DNA from: Flagellimonas sp. 389
Lineage (GTDB): Bacteria > Bacteroidota > Bacteroidia > Flavobacteriales > Flavobacteriaceae
Direction of reading: 5' to 3'
Assembly (NCBI RefSeq): GCF_018449435.1
Contig: NZ_JAHCMU010000001.1
Location: forward strand, 183,299-247,298
DNA length: 64,000 nucleotides
Shown here: in pieces, positions 18,214 to 27,559 of the stretch
Layout: each line of letters starts with the position of its first letter
Position numbering within the stretch: position 1 is the first letter of the stretch
Program-made: the position numbers and the translations under genes
Notes under the pieces: generated by a model
What the model saw: the letters and a program-made list of their open reading frames with translations, nothing else
Database searches by the model: none
What the model was told of the DNA's origin: nothing

Positions 18214-19182
18214 TTATCCTTCTATCAATTCTTTAATAGATTGCTCTTTGAGCAGATTATCAAAGTAGGCAATGGTTTTTTCAAGACCGGTTCTCAAATC
18301 GATTTCTGGCTTCCAATCCTTCAGTTTTTCTTGCGCCAAAGAGATATCCGGCTTTCGTTGCATAGGATCATCGGCAGGTAAGGGCAAGTGTATTATCCTA
18401 GATTTTGAACCTGTTAGGTCAATAATATTCTCAGCTAGTTCCAACATGGTGAATTCTCCTGGATTGCCAATGTTGATGGGGCCAATAAAATCATCTTCGG
18501 TATCCATCATTTTTATCATTCCATCTACCAAATCACTAACATATTGAAAACTTCTCGTCTGTGTTCCATCCCCAAAAATGGTAATGTCCCTTCCTTGGAG
18601 TGCTTGTATAATAAAATTGGATACTACCCTTCCATCATCAGGTTCCATACGAGGTCCGTAGGTATTGAAGATTCTTATAATCTTCACCAAGACATCATTG
18701 GAATTGTGATAGTTCACAAAAAGTGACTCTGCACAACGTTTGCCTTCATCATAACATGAGCGAACTCCTATAGGATTAACATGACCCCAATAGTCCTCCG
18801 GTTGGGGATGCAATTCTGGGTCTCCATAGACTTCACTTGTGGAAGCTTGAAGAATTTTTGCCTTAATCCGTTTGGCCAATCCCAACATATTGATTGCCCC
18901 CAAAACCGATGTTTTTATGGTCTTAATCGGATTATGTTGGTAATGTACTGGTGAGGCAGGACATGCCAAATTATAAATTTCATCTACCTCAAGAAAATAA
19001 GGCAAGGTTACATCATGTCTGATTACCTCAAAGTAAGGGTTGTCCATTAAATGTACTATTTTACTTTTCCTTCCAGTAAAATAGTTGTCCATGCTCACCA
19101 CTTCATTGCCTTCGTTTAGGAGTCTTTCACATAAATGGGAGCCCACAAAACCTGCACCCCCTGTTACCAATATTCGTTTCAT
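18214..19182 (-). CDS. UDP-glucuronate decarboxylase (UDP-xylose synthase)
   Basis: A 322-residue extended short-chain dehydrogenase. The NAD motif [11 protein letters not shown] and the signature [10 protein letters not shown] are followed by STSEVYGDP and the active-site segment [12 protein letters not shown] (Tyr-Lys pair). The two signatures are specific to the UXS family, which oxidises, decarboxylates and re-reduces UDP-glucuronate to UDP-xylose. Its substrate would be made by the UDP-glucose dehydrogenase encoded 8 nt upstream, so pentose is a likely EPS component. Confidence 0.93.
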   Translation of the reverse strand: MKRILVTGGAGFVGSHLCERLLNEGNEVVSMDNYFTGRKSKIVHLMDNPYFEVIRHDVTLPYFLEVDEIYNLACPASPVHYQHNPIKTIKTSVLGAINMLGLAKRIKAKILQASTSEVYGDPELHPQPEDYWGHVNPIGVRSCYDEGKRCAESLFVNYHNSNDVLVKIIRIFNTYGPRMEPDDGRVVSNFIIQALQGRDITIFGDGTQTRSFQYVSDLVDGMIKMMDTEDDFIGPINIGNPGEFTMLELAENIIDLTGSKSRIIHLPLPADDPMQRKPDISLAQEKLKDWKPEIDLRTGLEKTIAYFDNLLKEQSIKELIEG

Positions 19183-19190
19183 AATCTTGT

Positions 19191-20543
19191 TTAAAGGTTT
19201 ACGGTTTCTATTTCTGTGCTTTTCACAACTTCCCTACCAATGCTGTAATAGGTGAACTCTTGTTCTTTTAATTCTTCTGGATCGTATACATTTCGACCAT
19301 CGAATATGGTTTTGCTGTTCATGAGCTTTTCCAATATTCTAAAGTTGGGCATTTTAAATTCAGACCACTCGGTCACCAAGATGAGTGCATCGGCATCAAT
19401 AATGGCGTCGTATTCATCTTTGGCATATTCGATACTATCACCTAAAATCCGTTTGGTCTCTTCCATCGCAACCGGGTCATAAGCTCTTACCGTAGCACCA
19501 AGGGCTTTCAATTGTTCTATAATCACCAATGATGGAGCTTCCCTCATGTCATCCGTTTTTGGCTTAAATGCCAATCCCCAAAGTCCAAATTGCTTGCCTT
19601 TAAGATTCTTTCCAAAATGACTTTTTATTTTTTCCACCAAAACTGATTTTTGACGGTAGTTGACACTTTCCACAGCTTTCAATACTTCCAAAGAATGTCC
19701 ATATTCATCTGCTGTTCGTACCAGTGCCTGAACGTCTTTTGGAAAGCAACTGCCCCCATAACCAGTTCCGGGGTAAATGAATTTATTTCCTATTCTAGAA
19801 TCGGAACCTATTCCTTTTCTTACCAAATCCACATTAGCTCCCACAAGCTCACATAGATTGGCAATGTCGTTCATAAAACTAATTTTTGTCGCCAGCATGG
19901 AATTGGCCGCGTATTTGGTCATTTCCGAAGAGAAAATATCCATGAACAATAGTGGGTGTCCGTTCATTAAATAAGGCTTGTACAATCTACGCATCACTTT
20001 TTCGGCACGCTTGCTTTCAATTCCTACTACGATGCGGTCTGGCTTTAAAAAATCATCTACGGCGCTACCTTCTTTTAAAAATTCTGGATTGGATGCCACG
20101 TCAAACGAAAGGTTAGCATCTCTTTTTACCAATTCCTCTTCAACGGCAGCTTTTACCTTGTAAGAAGTTCCTACGGGAACAGTACTTTTAGTAATAATTA
20201 CCTTATAATCTTCCATATGTTGCCCTATTTCCCTGGCAACACCCAGTACATATTTTAAATCTGCACTACCATCCTCATCTGGCGGTGTTCCCACAGCTAT
20301 AAAGATGGCATCGCTATTCTTTATTCCTTTTTCCAAACTTGTTGTAAAAGAAATCCTGCCCTTGTCCAAGTTGCGTTCCAAAAGGCTATCTAGGCCCGGT
20401 TCATAAATGGGAACTTCACCATTGCGCAGTTTTTCAATTTTCTTTTCATCAATGTCCACGCAAACAACGTTGATTCCCGTCTCTGCAAAGCAGGTACCGG
20501 TTACCAAGCCAACGTAGCCTGTACCTATTACTGTTATATTCAT
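19191..20543 (-). CDS. ugd: UDP-glucose 6-dehydrogenase
   Basis: A 450-residue enzyme that oxidises UDP-glucose to UDP-glucuronate with two NAD. It has the N-terminal [12 protein letters not shown] motif, the linker helix region around [14 protein letters not shown], the catalytic cysteine in [10 protein letters not shown], and a C-terminal UDP-binding domain with [16 protein letters not shown]. The frame opens at 20630, but the extra N-terminal residues are unlike the family and overlap the preceding small ORF; the ATG at 20543 is the natural start. It supplies the downstream UDP-xylose synthase and possibly glucuronosyl residues. Confidence 0.95.
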   Translation of the reverse strand: MNITVIGTGYVGLVTGTCFAETGINVVCVDIDEKKIEKLRNGEVPIYEPGLDSLLERNLDKGRISFTTSLEKGIKNSDAIFIAVGTPPDEDGSADLKYVLGVAREIGQHMEDYKVIITKSTVPVGTSYKVKAAVEEELVKRDANLSFDVASNPEFLKEGSAVDDFLKPDRIVVGIESKRAEKVMRRLYKPYLMNGHPLLFMDIFSSEMTKYAANSMLATKISFMNDIANLCELVGANVDLVRKGIGSDSRIGNKFIYPGTGYGGSCFPKDVQALVRTADEYGHSLEVLKAVESVNYRQKSVLVEKIKSHFGKNLKGKQFGLWGLAFKPKTDDMREAPSLVIIEQLKALGATVRAYDPVAMEETKRILGDSIEYAKDEYDAIIDADALILVTEWSEFKMPNFRILEKLMNSKTIFDGRNVYDPEELKEQEFTYYSIGREVVKSTEIETVNL

Positions 20544-20547
20544 AATT

Positions 20548-20706
20548 TTAAAGTATATTAAGTTTGATTTGTTCCAGATAATCATTAACCTCGAATGAAT
20601 TATTCTCATCCATTGTTGTTGAATCTTCAACTAGCGAATCAAGGTCATTTTCGCTGACGCAAGCACAATGACATAGGATAATTGAAAACTTGAAGGATTT
20701 AATCAT
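20548..20706 (-). CDS. Candidate 52-aa protein at the head of the ugd operon
   Basis: A minus-strand frame of 52 codons starts with MIKSFKFSIIL, has a cysteine cluster CHCAC at 12-16, then an acidic hydrophilic tail (SENDLDSLVEDSTTMDEN...) ending QIKLNIL. It resembles a very small exported or lipid-anchored protein, though the residues before the last Cys do not fit a strict lipobox. The stop is 4 nt before the ugd start. The predicted -7 element at 20729-20736 would place the transcript start only about 15 nt upstream of its ATG, matching the short leaders of the two sister promoters. That makes it a plausible real first gene. Function unknown. Confidence 0.5.
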   Translation of the reverse strand: MIKSFKFSIILCHCACVSENDLDSLVEDSTTMDENNSFEVNDYLEQIKLNIL

Positions 20707-20728
20707 TCTAGTAGGTTTAATGATTTTG

Positions 20729-20791
20729 TAAATATTACCTTACATTTATGGAAAGAAAATTAATTGTTGTGAAATACTTTCTTGGTGTTGT
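20729..20791 (-). promoter_or_regulatory. ugd-operon promoter with LytTR-like direct repeats
   Basis: Plus-strand coordinates: TAATTGTTGTGAAAT with core TGTTGT at 20765-20770, and a second TGTTGT at 20786-20791 (21-bp period). On the minus strand a -7-like AATATTTA lies at 20729-20736, 28 bp from the first box. It shares GTAAGnTnATATTTACAAA with the rfbB promoter, so the resemblance extends beyond the boxes. Confidence 0.6.
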
Positions 20792-20858
20792 CAACTAGTT
20801 AGAATCTAGGTGGTAAGAATACCCTAAAATCAATTAACTCAATCTGCAAGTCGTATTA

Positions 20859-21749
20859 TCATCCAATTGTAGCACTGTTTTTCAAATTCCAAAAAATTGC
20901 CTTCCAGAACGCTTTTAAGTGCTCATTTTGGCGTTTTACAATAAACATGAAACTGTTTTTGGGAATGGAAACAAAGCATTGAAACAGTAAACTTATCCAT
21001 AGTTGAAACGGCTTAAAATTTCTTCTGGCGAAGAGAATCCTGTTTCGGGAAATATAATAGGTCTTCAATGGACTGAACTTTCCGGTTGAAACCGATTCTT
21101 TATGCAGTATATATGATTTTGGTTGGTAGTATATTTTATAGCCTGCCCGTTTTATCATTTCGGCCCAATCGTGTTCTTCGTAATACAGAAAGTAAATTTC
21201 GGTCATCATACCTACTTTTTCCACAATACTTTTTGGAACCATCATTGCCGCTCCGTGTATGGACTGTGTTTCTCCCTCAGCATCAAAATCTCCATTATCT
21301 TTTTGATGGTATCCAATACTGTTATTCCTAATTGTCCAATGACTCATGGGCGTATAACCGGCATACTGAATAAGTGTAGGATCCCAATGGAACTTAATTT
21401 TTGGGCTTACCATTCCAATAGTCTCATCATCTTGAAGTGTTTGTACCAAGGATTCGATAAAATCTTTTGGAACAATGGTATCATTATTTATAAATAACAA
21501 GTAATCACCTTTTGCTTGTTTAACCCCAAGATTGTTGCCTCCTGCGAAACCCAGATTTTCCTTGCTCTTGATTAGGGTTATTTCTGGGTATTTTTCTTTT
21601 ATCTTATCTGGATTGTCATTTGGCGAAGCGTTATCGACCACAATGATTTCATAATTTGGATAGGTAAGCGTTCTAATAGATTGCAATAAATCCAAAGTGA
21701 CTTCGGATTCATTATAATTAATGGTTATTATTGATACGAGTGGTTTCAT
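20859..21749 (-). CDS. Glycosyltransferase family 2 (rhamnosyltransferase-like)
   Basis: A 296-residue GT2 enzyme without clear membrane spans except a weak hydrophobic stretch near the C-terminus (about 250-272). It has the N-terminal VSIITINYNESE, the VVDNASPND and FINNDT (DxD-equivalent) motifs, SIHGAAMMVPKS, and the EHDWAEMIKRAGYKI acceptor region, which together resemble rhamnosyltransferases and galactofuranosyltransferases. It is the last gene of the 29,125-20,859 operon, 17 nt after the polymerase gene. With rfbBACD nearby, rhamnose is a reasonable donor. Confidence 0.85.
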   Translation of the reverse strand: MKPLVSIITINYNESEVTLDLLQSIRTLTYPNYEIIVVDNASPNDNPDKIKEKYPEITLIKSKENLGFAGGNNLGVKQAKGDYLLFINNDTIVPKDFIESLVQTLQDDETIGMVSPKIKFHWDPTLIQYAGYTPMSHWTIRNNSIGYHQKDNGDFDAEGETQSIHGAAMMVPKSIVEKVGMMTEIYFLYYEEHDWAEMIKRAGYKIYYQPKSYILHKESVSTGKFSPLKTYYISRNRILFARRNFKPFQLWISLLFQCFVSIPKNSFMFIVKRQNEHLKAFWKAIFWNLKNSATIG

Positions 21750-21766
21750 GTTTTTTGTGGGTTATT

Positions 21767-23242
21767 TCAGGATGTTGCTTTCAATTCCAATTCAGCTTCT
21801 TTTTCTTCCATGATCTTCTTGTCCAGTTTTGGAGCTATGAACATGAACACCATCCCTGCATACATCAATATACAGGTTGGAAACTGTCCAAAAATCCCAT
21901 TTCCGTAGGAAGCCGCCATAATGCCAAACATACCGCATACCAACGCTGCAATCTGTCCTTTTAGCCAGCCGTCCCGTATTTTGTACATTACATTGTAGGC
22001 GCCGGTAATCAGTACAAAAAAGAGTATGAACAAATGTAAATAGAGACCTACGATACCTGTGTCCGCCCATACTGCCACAAACCAACTATCTGTTGCTGTG
22101 TTCGCCAGAAAAGTATTTGGCGAAAAACGTTTCCCCCAGTTCCCTGTAGAGCCTATACCACCTCCAAAAGGTCTAGAAGCCAGATATCCTTTTAACTTGG
22201 CCTGGTTCTCCAATCGTACTTGTAACGAGGCATCGTTAGGGTCGAACGCAGTTCGCATTCTTCTTATTTGATCGTTATCGTTACCTATAGTGGTATATTT
22301 AAAGAAAACAAAAACGCTTATTCCCACGAGCGCTCCGAGGACTATGCTTGGAATATGTTTTCGAATGATCAGGAACATCACACCGCCGGCAGCGGGAACA
22401 GCAATTGCTCCACGAGTTCCAGAAATCATCATACCTAAAAGACCTGCCAAACAAACTATTACGCAAAAAATCTGAAATCTTCTGTTTTTTGCAAATAAGG
22501 TAAGTACACCGAAAACAACACCTGTATGGCCCTGTGCAGCACCAAACTGACCTGCATCCGAGTAAAAGGAAAATATCCTGAGTTTTCCAAAGAGTATATG
22601 GGTAACATTGCCACCAGCATCCAACCATGCCTGTTCAAAGGGATCAACACCAAAAATTAATTGTTGCATACCCTTGGTAGTTGCCAAAAGCGACAAAACG
22701 CCCCAAATAATAAAAAACAACTGGAGGTCTTTTGGTTTGTTGAAAAGAATAAAAACAAGCGGTATAAACAACCACATGTACAACGACAACCCCCGCATGG
22801 CATAAAACCAAGCGGCCACACTAACAGCCTCTGGATTAACAATCTGAAAAATGGCATACCCAAACCAAAGCGATGCTAAAACGGTAAGTTGGGAACTCGC
22901 TCTGCTCCAAGGCACTTTTATTCTGAAAGCCTTAAAAAAAAGAGCGAGATACATGAGCACCATTAGACCGTCCATGAGCAATCCCCATGTCATTGGCACA
23001 TATCTTCCTATGCCCAATACAAAAAAATTGAAAATGAGTACGGTTATCACTCCTATTCTTGGGTTTACAAAGAGGGCGCCCAAATACACTATTGCAAATG
23101 GAAGAACCATTACCCCAATACCTGCCACTAGTCCTTTTGTCGCTGTAAGGTGAGCCGTAGTAATTACTACTGATAAGAGCACCAAAACAGGAAGTGGTTT
23201 TTTTAAGTAGTCCGATCCATATGTTTTATTGAACGGATTCAT
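21767..23242 (-). CDS. O-antigen ligase/polymerase-like membrane protein
   Basis: A 491-residue protein with about 11-12 membrane helices and a periplasmic loop between about 310 and 400. It contains the GTRGA segment typical of the Wzy_C / O-antigen ligase family just before a hydrophobic helix (about 235-255). It overlaps the flippase gene by one base (TAATG). In a locus with flippase and Wzc-like protein it is most likely the Wzy-type polymerase that joins repeat units in the periplasm. Confidence 0.82.
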   Translation of the reverse strand: MNPFNKTYGSDYLKKPLPVLVLLSVVITTAHLTATKGLVAGIGVMVLPFAIVYLGALFVNPRIGVITVLIFNFFVLGIGRYVPMTWGLLMDGLMVLMYLALFFKAFRIKVPWSRASSQLTVLASLWFGYAIFQIVNPEAVSVAAWFYAMRGLSLYMWLFIPLVFILFNKPKDLQLFFIIWGVLSLLATTKGMQQLIFGVDPFEQAWLDAGGNVTHILFGKLRIFSFYSDAGQFGAAQGHTGVVFGVLTLFAKNRRFQIFCVIVCLAGLLGMMISGTRGAIAVPAAGGVMFLIIRKHIPSIVLGALVGISVFVFFKYTTIGNDNDQIRRMRTAFDPNDASLQVRLENQAKLKGYLASRPFGGGIGSTGNWGKRFSPNTFLANTATDSWFVAVWADTGIVGLYLHLFILFFVLITGAYNVMYKIRDGWLKGQIAALVCGMFGIMAASYGNGIFGQFPTCILMYAGMVFMFIAPKLDKKIMEEKEAELELKATS

Positions 23243-24585
23243 TAGCCCAAATGCGTTTTTAGGTTTTTGAGAAATGATAAACTTTCAGAAACTATTTGCG
23301 TGCTTTTAATTTGAATTTCTCTTTTTAAATAATAGAACCCAAGAAATATTCCCACTGCTGTAAAAAGTACCGTACCTATTGCCACGGCCACCAAGCTTTT
23401 AAATACGAACACGGCCAATATGTTTAAAACAATATTGGCAAAAGTCATTACCAATACCTTGTACAAATTAAGTTTGGGTCGGTTGATACTATCCAGTAAC
23501 ACCCCTGTAAAACGATCTATGGGCAAGAGCATAATATATACCGTAAATACCCTGAAAATTAAAGTAAGTAAGGGCAATGAATCCATATATTCCTTTCCTC
23601 CAAGGAAGAGAACCATATATTCAGCAAATGCAAAACTTACTAAGGCCACAGGAAAAAATAATAGCGTAATAATGCCCACATACGAATAGAAAATCTTCTT
23701 TACTCCACCCAAATCCCCTTCTATGGACTTTTTGGACATTCTGGGATATGCAGTCATGGCAAAGCTGTGCAAAGGTATTCCCAAAAGATCCGTCAACTTT
23801 AACGGAATGGCATACATGGCGATACCGGCAGAACCTAAAAATGGACTCATTCCAATGATAAACGTATCCGAACTTTTTAAAAGACTAGAACTCACCAAAG
23901 TTCCCATGGAGTACTTTCCAAAATTCACCAATTCTTTTTCAATGGATTTTTTAGTCTGTCCCACATAACATAATCCATCCCAATATTTAACGGAACACCA
24001 AATACTCGAAATGGCGTTGACCAAAATATTTATCCAAACAATTTCCAAAAGTCCAAGATTCAGCCAGAATTGATTTAAAACAAGAAAAAGGCAAAACAGT
24101 CCTACATTGGAAAGCCTTACCAACATCATCCGCTTGAAATTTTGCTCTGACTGAAAGAGGGCCATTGCATTGTTCCAACTTAGATTGGAGAGCGCCAAAA
24201 AAGGATAGTATAAAAGAAATAATCCGTAGCCATTGTTTACTTCGATACCATTGAACTCAAAAATTCCCAAAATTGACCAGCATAAAAATGTCAATATTCC
24301 TAAAAGGACAAGATTTATTTTGAAGGTTGCCGCGAGTATTGTTTTGCGTTTGTTAGTGTCGGCTCCGGAAAGTAATCGCACAGAAGATGTTCGGGTCAAT
24401 CCAAAACGTAAGAGATCTACAAAGGTGGCCAAGGTTATAAATAATACCCACTCTCCAAACAGTTCTTTGTTCAATTGCCGGGTCAATAGCATAAAACTCA
24501 ACAATCCTAAAAACGCAACGCTCACGTTGGCCATTAAGGAGGATAGATTCTTTTCTTTGCCAATATGTTTCAATCTTCCCAACAT
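23242..24585 (-). CDS. Polysaccharide flippase (Wzx-like)
   Basis: A 447-residue membrane protein with about 12-14 helices, of the MOP/polysaccharide exporter type. It opens with the conserved NVSVAFLGLLSFMLLTRQLNKELFGEW region and continues with alternating hydrophobic helices to a basic C-terminus. It would move lipid-linked repeat units across the inner membrane. Start and stop codons overlap those of its neighbours by one base on both sides, indicating translational coupling with the Wzc-like and polymerase genes. Confidence 0.87.
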   Translation of the reverse strand: MLGRLKHIGKEKNLSSLMANVSVAFLGLLSFMLLTRQLNKELFGEWVLFITLATFVDLLRFGLTRTSSVRLLSGADTNKRKTILAATFKINLVLLGILTFLCWSILGIFEFNGIEVNNGYGLFLLYYPFLALSNLSWNNAMALFQSEQNFKRMMLVRLSNVGLFCLFLVLNQFWLNLGLLEIVWINILVNAISSIWCSVKYWDGLCYVGQTKKSIEKELVNFGKYSMGTLVSSSLLKSSDTFIIGMSPFLGSAGIAMYAIPLKLTDLLGIPLHSFAMTAYPRMSKKSIEGDLGGVKKIFYSYVGIITLLFFPVALVSFAFAEYMVLFLGGKEYMDSLPLLTLIFRVFTVYIMLLPIDRFTGVLLDSINRPKLNLYKVLVMTFANIVLNILAVFVFKSLVAVAIGTVLFTAVGIFLGFYYLKREIQIKSTQIVSESLSFLKNLKTHLG

Positions 24586-26816
24586 TAGGCCACGGATTTT
24601 TTATTAAAAAAACGAAACTGTACCATCTTTTTGATCCAGCTACGAATCAACGATCTTTTCTTAGGAAGTTCCCCTACAACGGTTTCCATTTCCAACACTT
24701 TTACTCCATTGAGAATAATGGTCGGTTCGGGTCCTGTAGTTGCCTCTTTGAAAAGATTTAATGCATTCTTATCAGCTTCTCCCCATGCCCTATTTGCTCT
24801 TGTCACCAAAAACATATAATCCATGGTAGAAGCCAGTTTTACAGGAAAAGGGTTTTTTATAATACTTGGGATTTCCAATATGATAAAGTCAAAACTGCTA
24901 AAGTCTTCGATGCTTTTGTCAACATCAAAATCTTGGACATTGGAAATCTTATAAAGCTGATCGCTCACGCCATAAAGGATTTTATGGTAGCATTCGCCCA
25001 TCAATCCCAAATCCTCATCATCATAGGTAACATGTAATGTTCTATAATCGAGCTCGCACAATTTAGCGATCAAATGTTTGCAAATAAACGTTTTCCCTTC
25101 ATTCTCCTGCGTTGAAAAAAGCATATTGATTACTGGCTCACTTTCCTTTTCTTTCTTATACTGATTCAGAATAATATTCCTGGAAATTGCATTAACAGCT
25201 TTATTTTGGAGGTACTCGTAGTCTATTTTATTGTTTTTATCGCTGATGACCGGAAAGATTGATGAAACCTTTAATTCTATCTTATCTGCGGCACGTGTTG
25301 CCGTATTGATGTTTCCGTCCAAAAGTTCCAGGACAAGTATCGTTGCTGCTACCAAAACAAAACCTACCATTCCCGCCACAATGACGAGAAGCATTCGTTT
25401 ACTTGGTTTTGGACTTATAGGAAAAAATGGAACTTCAGTAAGTTTAATATTGGATTTGAGCTCCACATTTTGTTGCCTTAGTTTTGCCAGCCCTAGACTA
25501 TGCAACAGACTCAAATATTCCCGCTCGGCTATATCTATTTTACGCTCCAAACGCTTCATTGTAGCCCCTAAAGGGGAAAACTCTTGATATAATTTTTCAA
25601 ACTCTTTGCGCTTTTCGTCCATGACTTTTAATTGCGCCTTAGTTCCTTCGTATCCTATTGTGTTTTGCAACCAATCTGCTAAAACACTGGTCGATGCCAA
25701 ACTTTTATTGTCATAATCCGTAACGTAGATAGTATCTATGTTTTCAACCATTTGTTGCTCTATTTCGGCTATCCTTTTCATTTTTAGGGCCGCTTCTTTC
25801 GCCTTTTTATTTTGGATAGTGGAATCGGCTTCTATTCCCAATGTCAACATGGATACATCAAAACTTAGGCTAGATAATTCTTTCCGCAATCCCATTACAC
25901 GCTCACTGGACACTCGCTTTAGTTCATGCGTTTTTAGTTTTGATTCTAAAATATCCAGAACTGCCTTAGCTGCATTGTGCTGTCTAAACACCTCTAAATA
26001 CTTTATCTCAAATTCCTCCTTCTCCGCAGCTATATGTTTGGTCTGCTCGTAGTAATTGATAATGTTATTGCTTTGGTTAAATTGTAGCAGCTCATCTTCT
26101 GCCCCTCTCAAACTAATCGTGGATTTTCCCAATTGACCTTGAAAGTATTTTACAACGGCATCAGACTGATTGACCTTTATATCCGCATTAAGCTCCACAA
26201 AGACTTCACATAGAATGAGTAAGGTATTTTGGCATATTCCTGGATCTTCGGATTCAAATTCGATATCCACAAAATCACTGTTTGAAATTCGCCTTAATCC
26301 AACACGACCATTGATTTTTTCAATGCTATAATCTGGATGGTCAAGATTAATAAGCTGATAGATGTAATTGGTATGATTGGACTCCTTCAGTTTTACAAAG
26401 TTTTCAAAAGTCTTTTCGACATCGCCCTTGACCACTAAATCTTTCACTTCTTCGGGAACGGATTCCATCAATCTTTGATATTTTTCCCTCGAAATAATTT
26501 TAATGTCCGCACTGTCCAACACCATATGTTGGGTAAACAATTTTAGTCCTACAATTTCTATTGTCGTTCTTGCCTTGATAAGGTTGAGCAAATTATCATA
26601 GGCCGTATTGGTGGCCCTAAAATCTATTTTCGTGTTTTCCAGCTCTATATTAGACCCTGTTGCTATACCTGTATATACACGCGCTTTGGAATTATAGACC
26701 TTTGGTTCGTCTTGTGTCAAATAAAATACCAGGGAAGCCAGAATGATTGGCATAGCAATCAATAAGCCTGCATGCCTTAATAAAAGGCGAACAAAAAATA
26801 AGAGGTTAAACTTCAT
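24585..26816 (-). CDS. Wzc-like chain-length/tyrosine-kinase protein with degenerate kinase domain
   Basis: A 743-residue polysaccharide co-polymerase. Two membrane helices (about 15-34 and 478-499) flank a long periplasmic coiled-coil domain, with the SPKPSKRM proline-rich motif just before the second helix. The cytoplasmic part has the BY-kinase shape but key sites are altered. Walker A reads TQENEGKT with K575 kept but the first glycine lost. The Walker A' Asp-rich strand is replaced by TYDDED (about 597-602). The Walker B strand is FIILEIPS, with Glu648 where the family has Asp. The C-terminus is basic and has no tyrosine cluster. I infer weak or absent autokinase activity; it probably still controls chain length and export. 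Confidence 0.85.
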   Translation of the reverse strand: MKFNLLFFVRLLLRHAGLLIAMPIILASLVFYLTQDEPKVYNSKARVYTGIATGSNIELENTKIDFRATNTAYDNLLNLIKARTTIEIVGLKLFTQHMVLDSADIKIISREKYQRLMESVPEEVKDLVVKGDVEKTFENFVKLKESNHTNYIYQLINLDHPDYSIEKINGRVGLRRISNSDFVDIEFESEDPGICQNTLLILCEVFVELNADIKVNQSDAVVKYFQGQLGKSTISLRGAEDELLQFNQSNNIINYYEQTKHIAAEKEEFEIKYLEVFRQHNAAKAVLDILESKLKTHELKRVSSERVMGLRKELSSLSFDVSMLTLGIEADSTIQNKKAKEAALKMKRIAEIEQQMVENIDTIYVTDYDNKSLASTSVLADWLQNTIGYEGTKAQLKVMDEKRKEFEKLYQEFSPLGATMKRLERKIDIAEREYLSLLHSLGLAKLRQQNVELKSNIKLTEVPFFPISPKPSKRMLLVIVAGMVGFVLVAATILVLELLDGNINTATRAADKIELKVSSIFPVISDKNNKIDYEYLQNKAVNAISRNIILNQYKKEKESEPVINMLFSTQENEGKTFICKHLIAKLCELDYRTLHVTYDDEDLGLMGECYHKILYGVSDQLYKISNVQDFDVDKSIEDFSSFDFIILEIPSIIKNPFPVKLASTMDYMFLVTRANRAWGEADKNALNLFKEATTGPEPTIILNGVKVLEMETVVGELPKKRSLIRSWIKKMVQFRFFNKKSVA

Positions 26817-26818
26817 TA

Positions 26819-27559
26819 TTAAATATTCAAATCTGCTCCAATAACACTCTCCAATGCCATTACCGAAGAAATAAACTCTGAACGCTGTAGTTCAAAGTTC
26901 ATGGTCGCCTGGTTCATCATCTGCTGTAAACGGGTATATTCGGTAACGTTTATAATACCGCTTGCAAAATCCTTCTCGGCACGTATGGATTGAACCCTGA
27001 AATTATCCACAATAGAACCTGAAATAAAAAAGAGTCGATGTGTTTTGAGCAAGTCATTGTACAACTCCACCACTTTTTGCTCCAATTCCACCTCAGCTAC
27101 CTGAGTCTCAAATCGTGCCTTTTTCGCTTCCCCTTTTGCACTTTTTATCCTCGCCTTTCTATTGACCAATGCAGATAAGGGCATACGCAGTGAGACCCCA
27201 ACATTATACCTACTTTGTTCTGTGGAGAAAAGGGTTTGACTTTGAGGATCGCCTGCAATTTGCTGGTTGCTAAGGTTGTCAAAGATGCCATAGTTATAAC
27301 CTGCTTCAAGATTTATGTATTCCAACCAAGCCCTTTGCTCTGCGGATACGACTCCATCCCTATATTCCTGCTCTGATACGGTAACCTTTATAAAAGGGGA
27401 ATAATCCTTGGCCATTGCTATAAGGCTGTCTATGGAAGGTAAGCTTTTACTGATGTCATTCTCCTTAAGCCCTTTTTCAATAAAATCATTTATGGCTTGA
27501 CTATATGAAAAACCGCAAAGTAACACTGCCAATGTAAAGATGAACTTACTCCTTCGCAT
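26819..27559 (-). CDS. Short TolC-family outer-membrane protein
   Basis: A 246-residue protein with a signal peptide (cleavage near FSYSQ-A, about 20-22) and a single TolC/OEP-like repeat: a helix (about 45-80), beta strands with YNVGVSLRMPLSALVNRKARIKSAKGE (about 135-160), and a long second helix to the C-terminus. Ordinary TolC proteins have two such repeats and about 430 residues, so this is a half-length form. It overlaps the sugar-transferase fusion gene by one base (TAATG) and lies 2 nt before the Wzc-like gene. No Wza-type export protein is present in the window, so it may serve as the outer-membrane part of the EPS exporter; that is inference. Confidence 0.75.
   Translation of the reverse strand: MRRSKFIFTLAVLLCGFSYSQAINDFIEKGLKENDISKSLPSIDSLIAMAKDYSPFIKVTVSEQEYRDGVVSAEQRAWLEYINLEAGYNYGIFDNLSNQQIAGDPQSQTLFSTEQSRYNVGVSLRMPLSALVNRKARIKSAKGEAKKARFETQVAEVELEQKVVELYNDLLKTHRLFFISGSIVDNFRVQSIRAEKDFASGIINVTEYTRLQQMMNQATMNFELQRSEFISSVMALESVIGADLNI

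Noticed and set aside
20544..20630. Extended start of the UDP-glucose dehydrogenase frame
   Set aside because: The extra residues are not typical of Ugd, which normally begins a few residues before the VIGTGYVG motif; the region is better explained by the small ORF.
22059..23153. Several plus-strand ORFs of 60-100 aa inside the polymerase gene
   Set aside because: They lie opposite a long, clear membrane-protein gene and have no promoter, start context or family.
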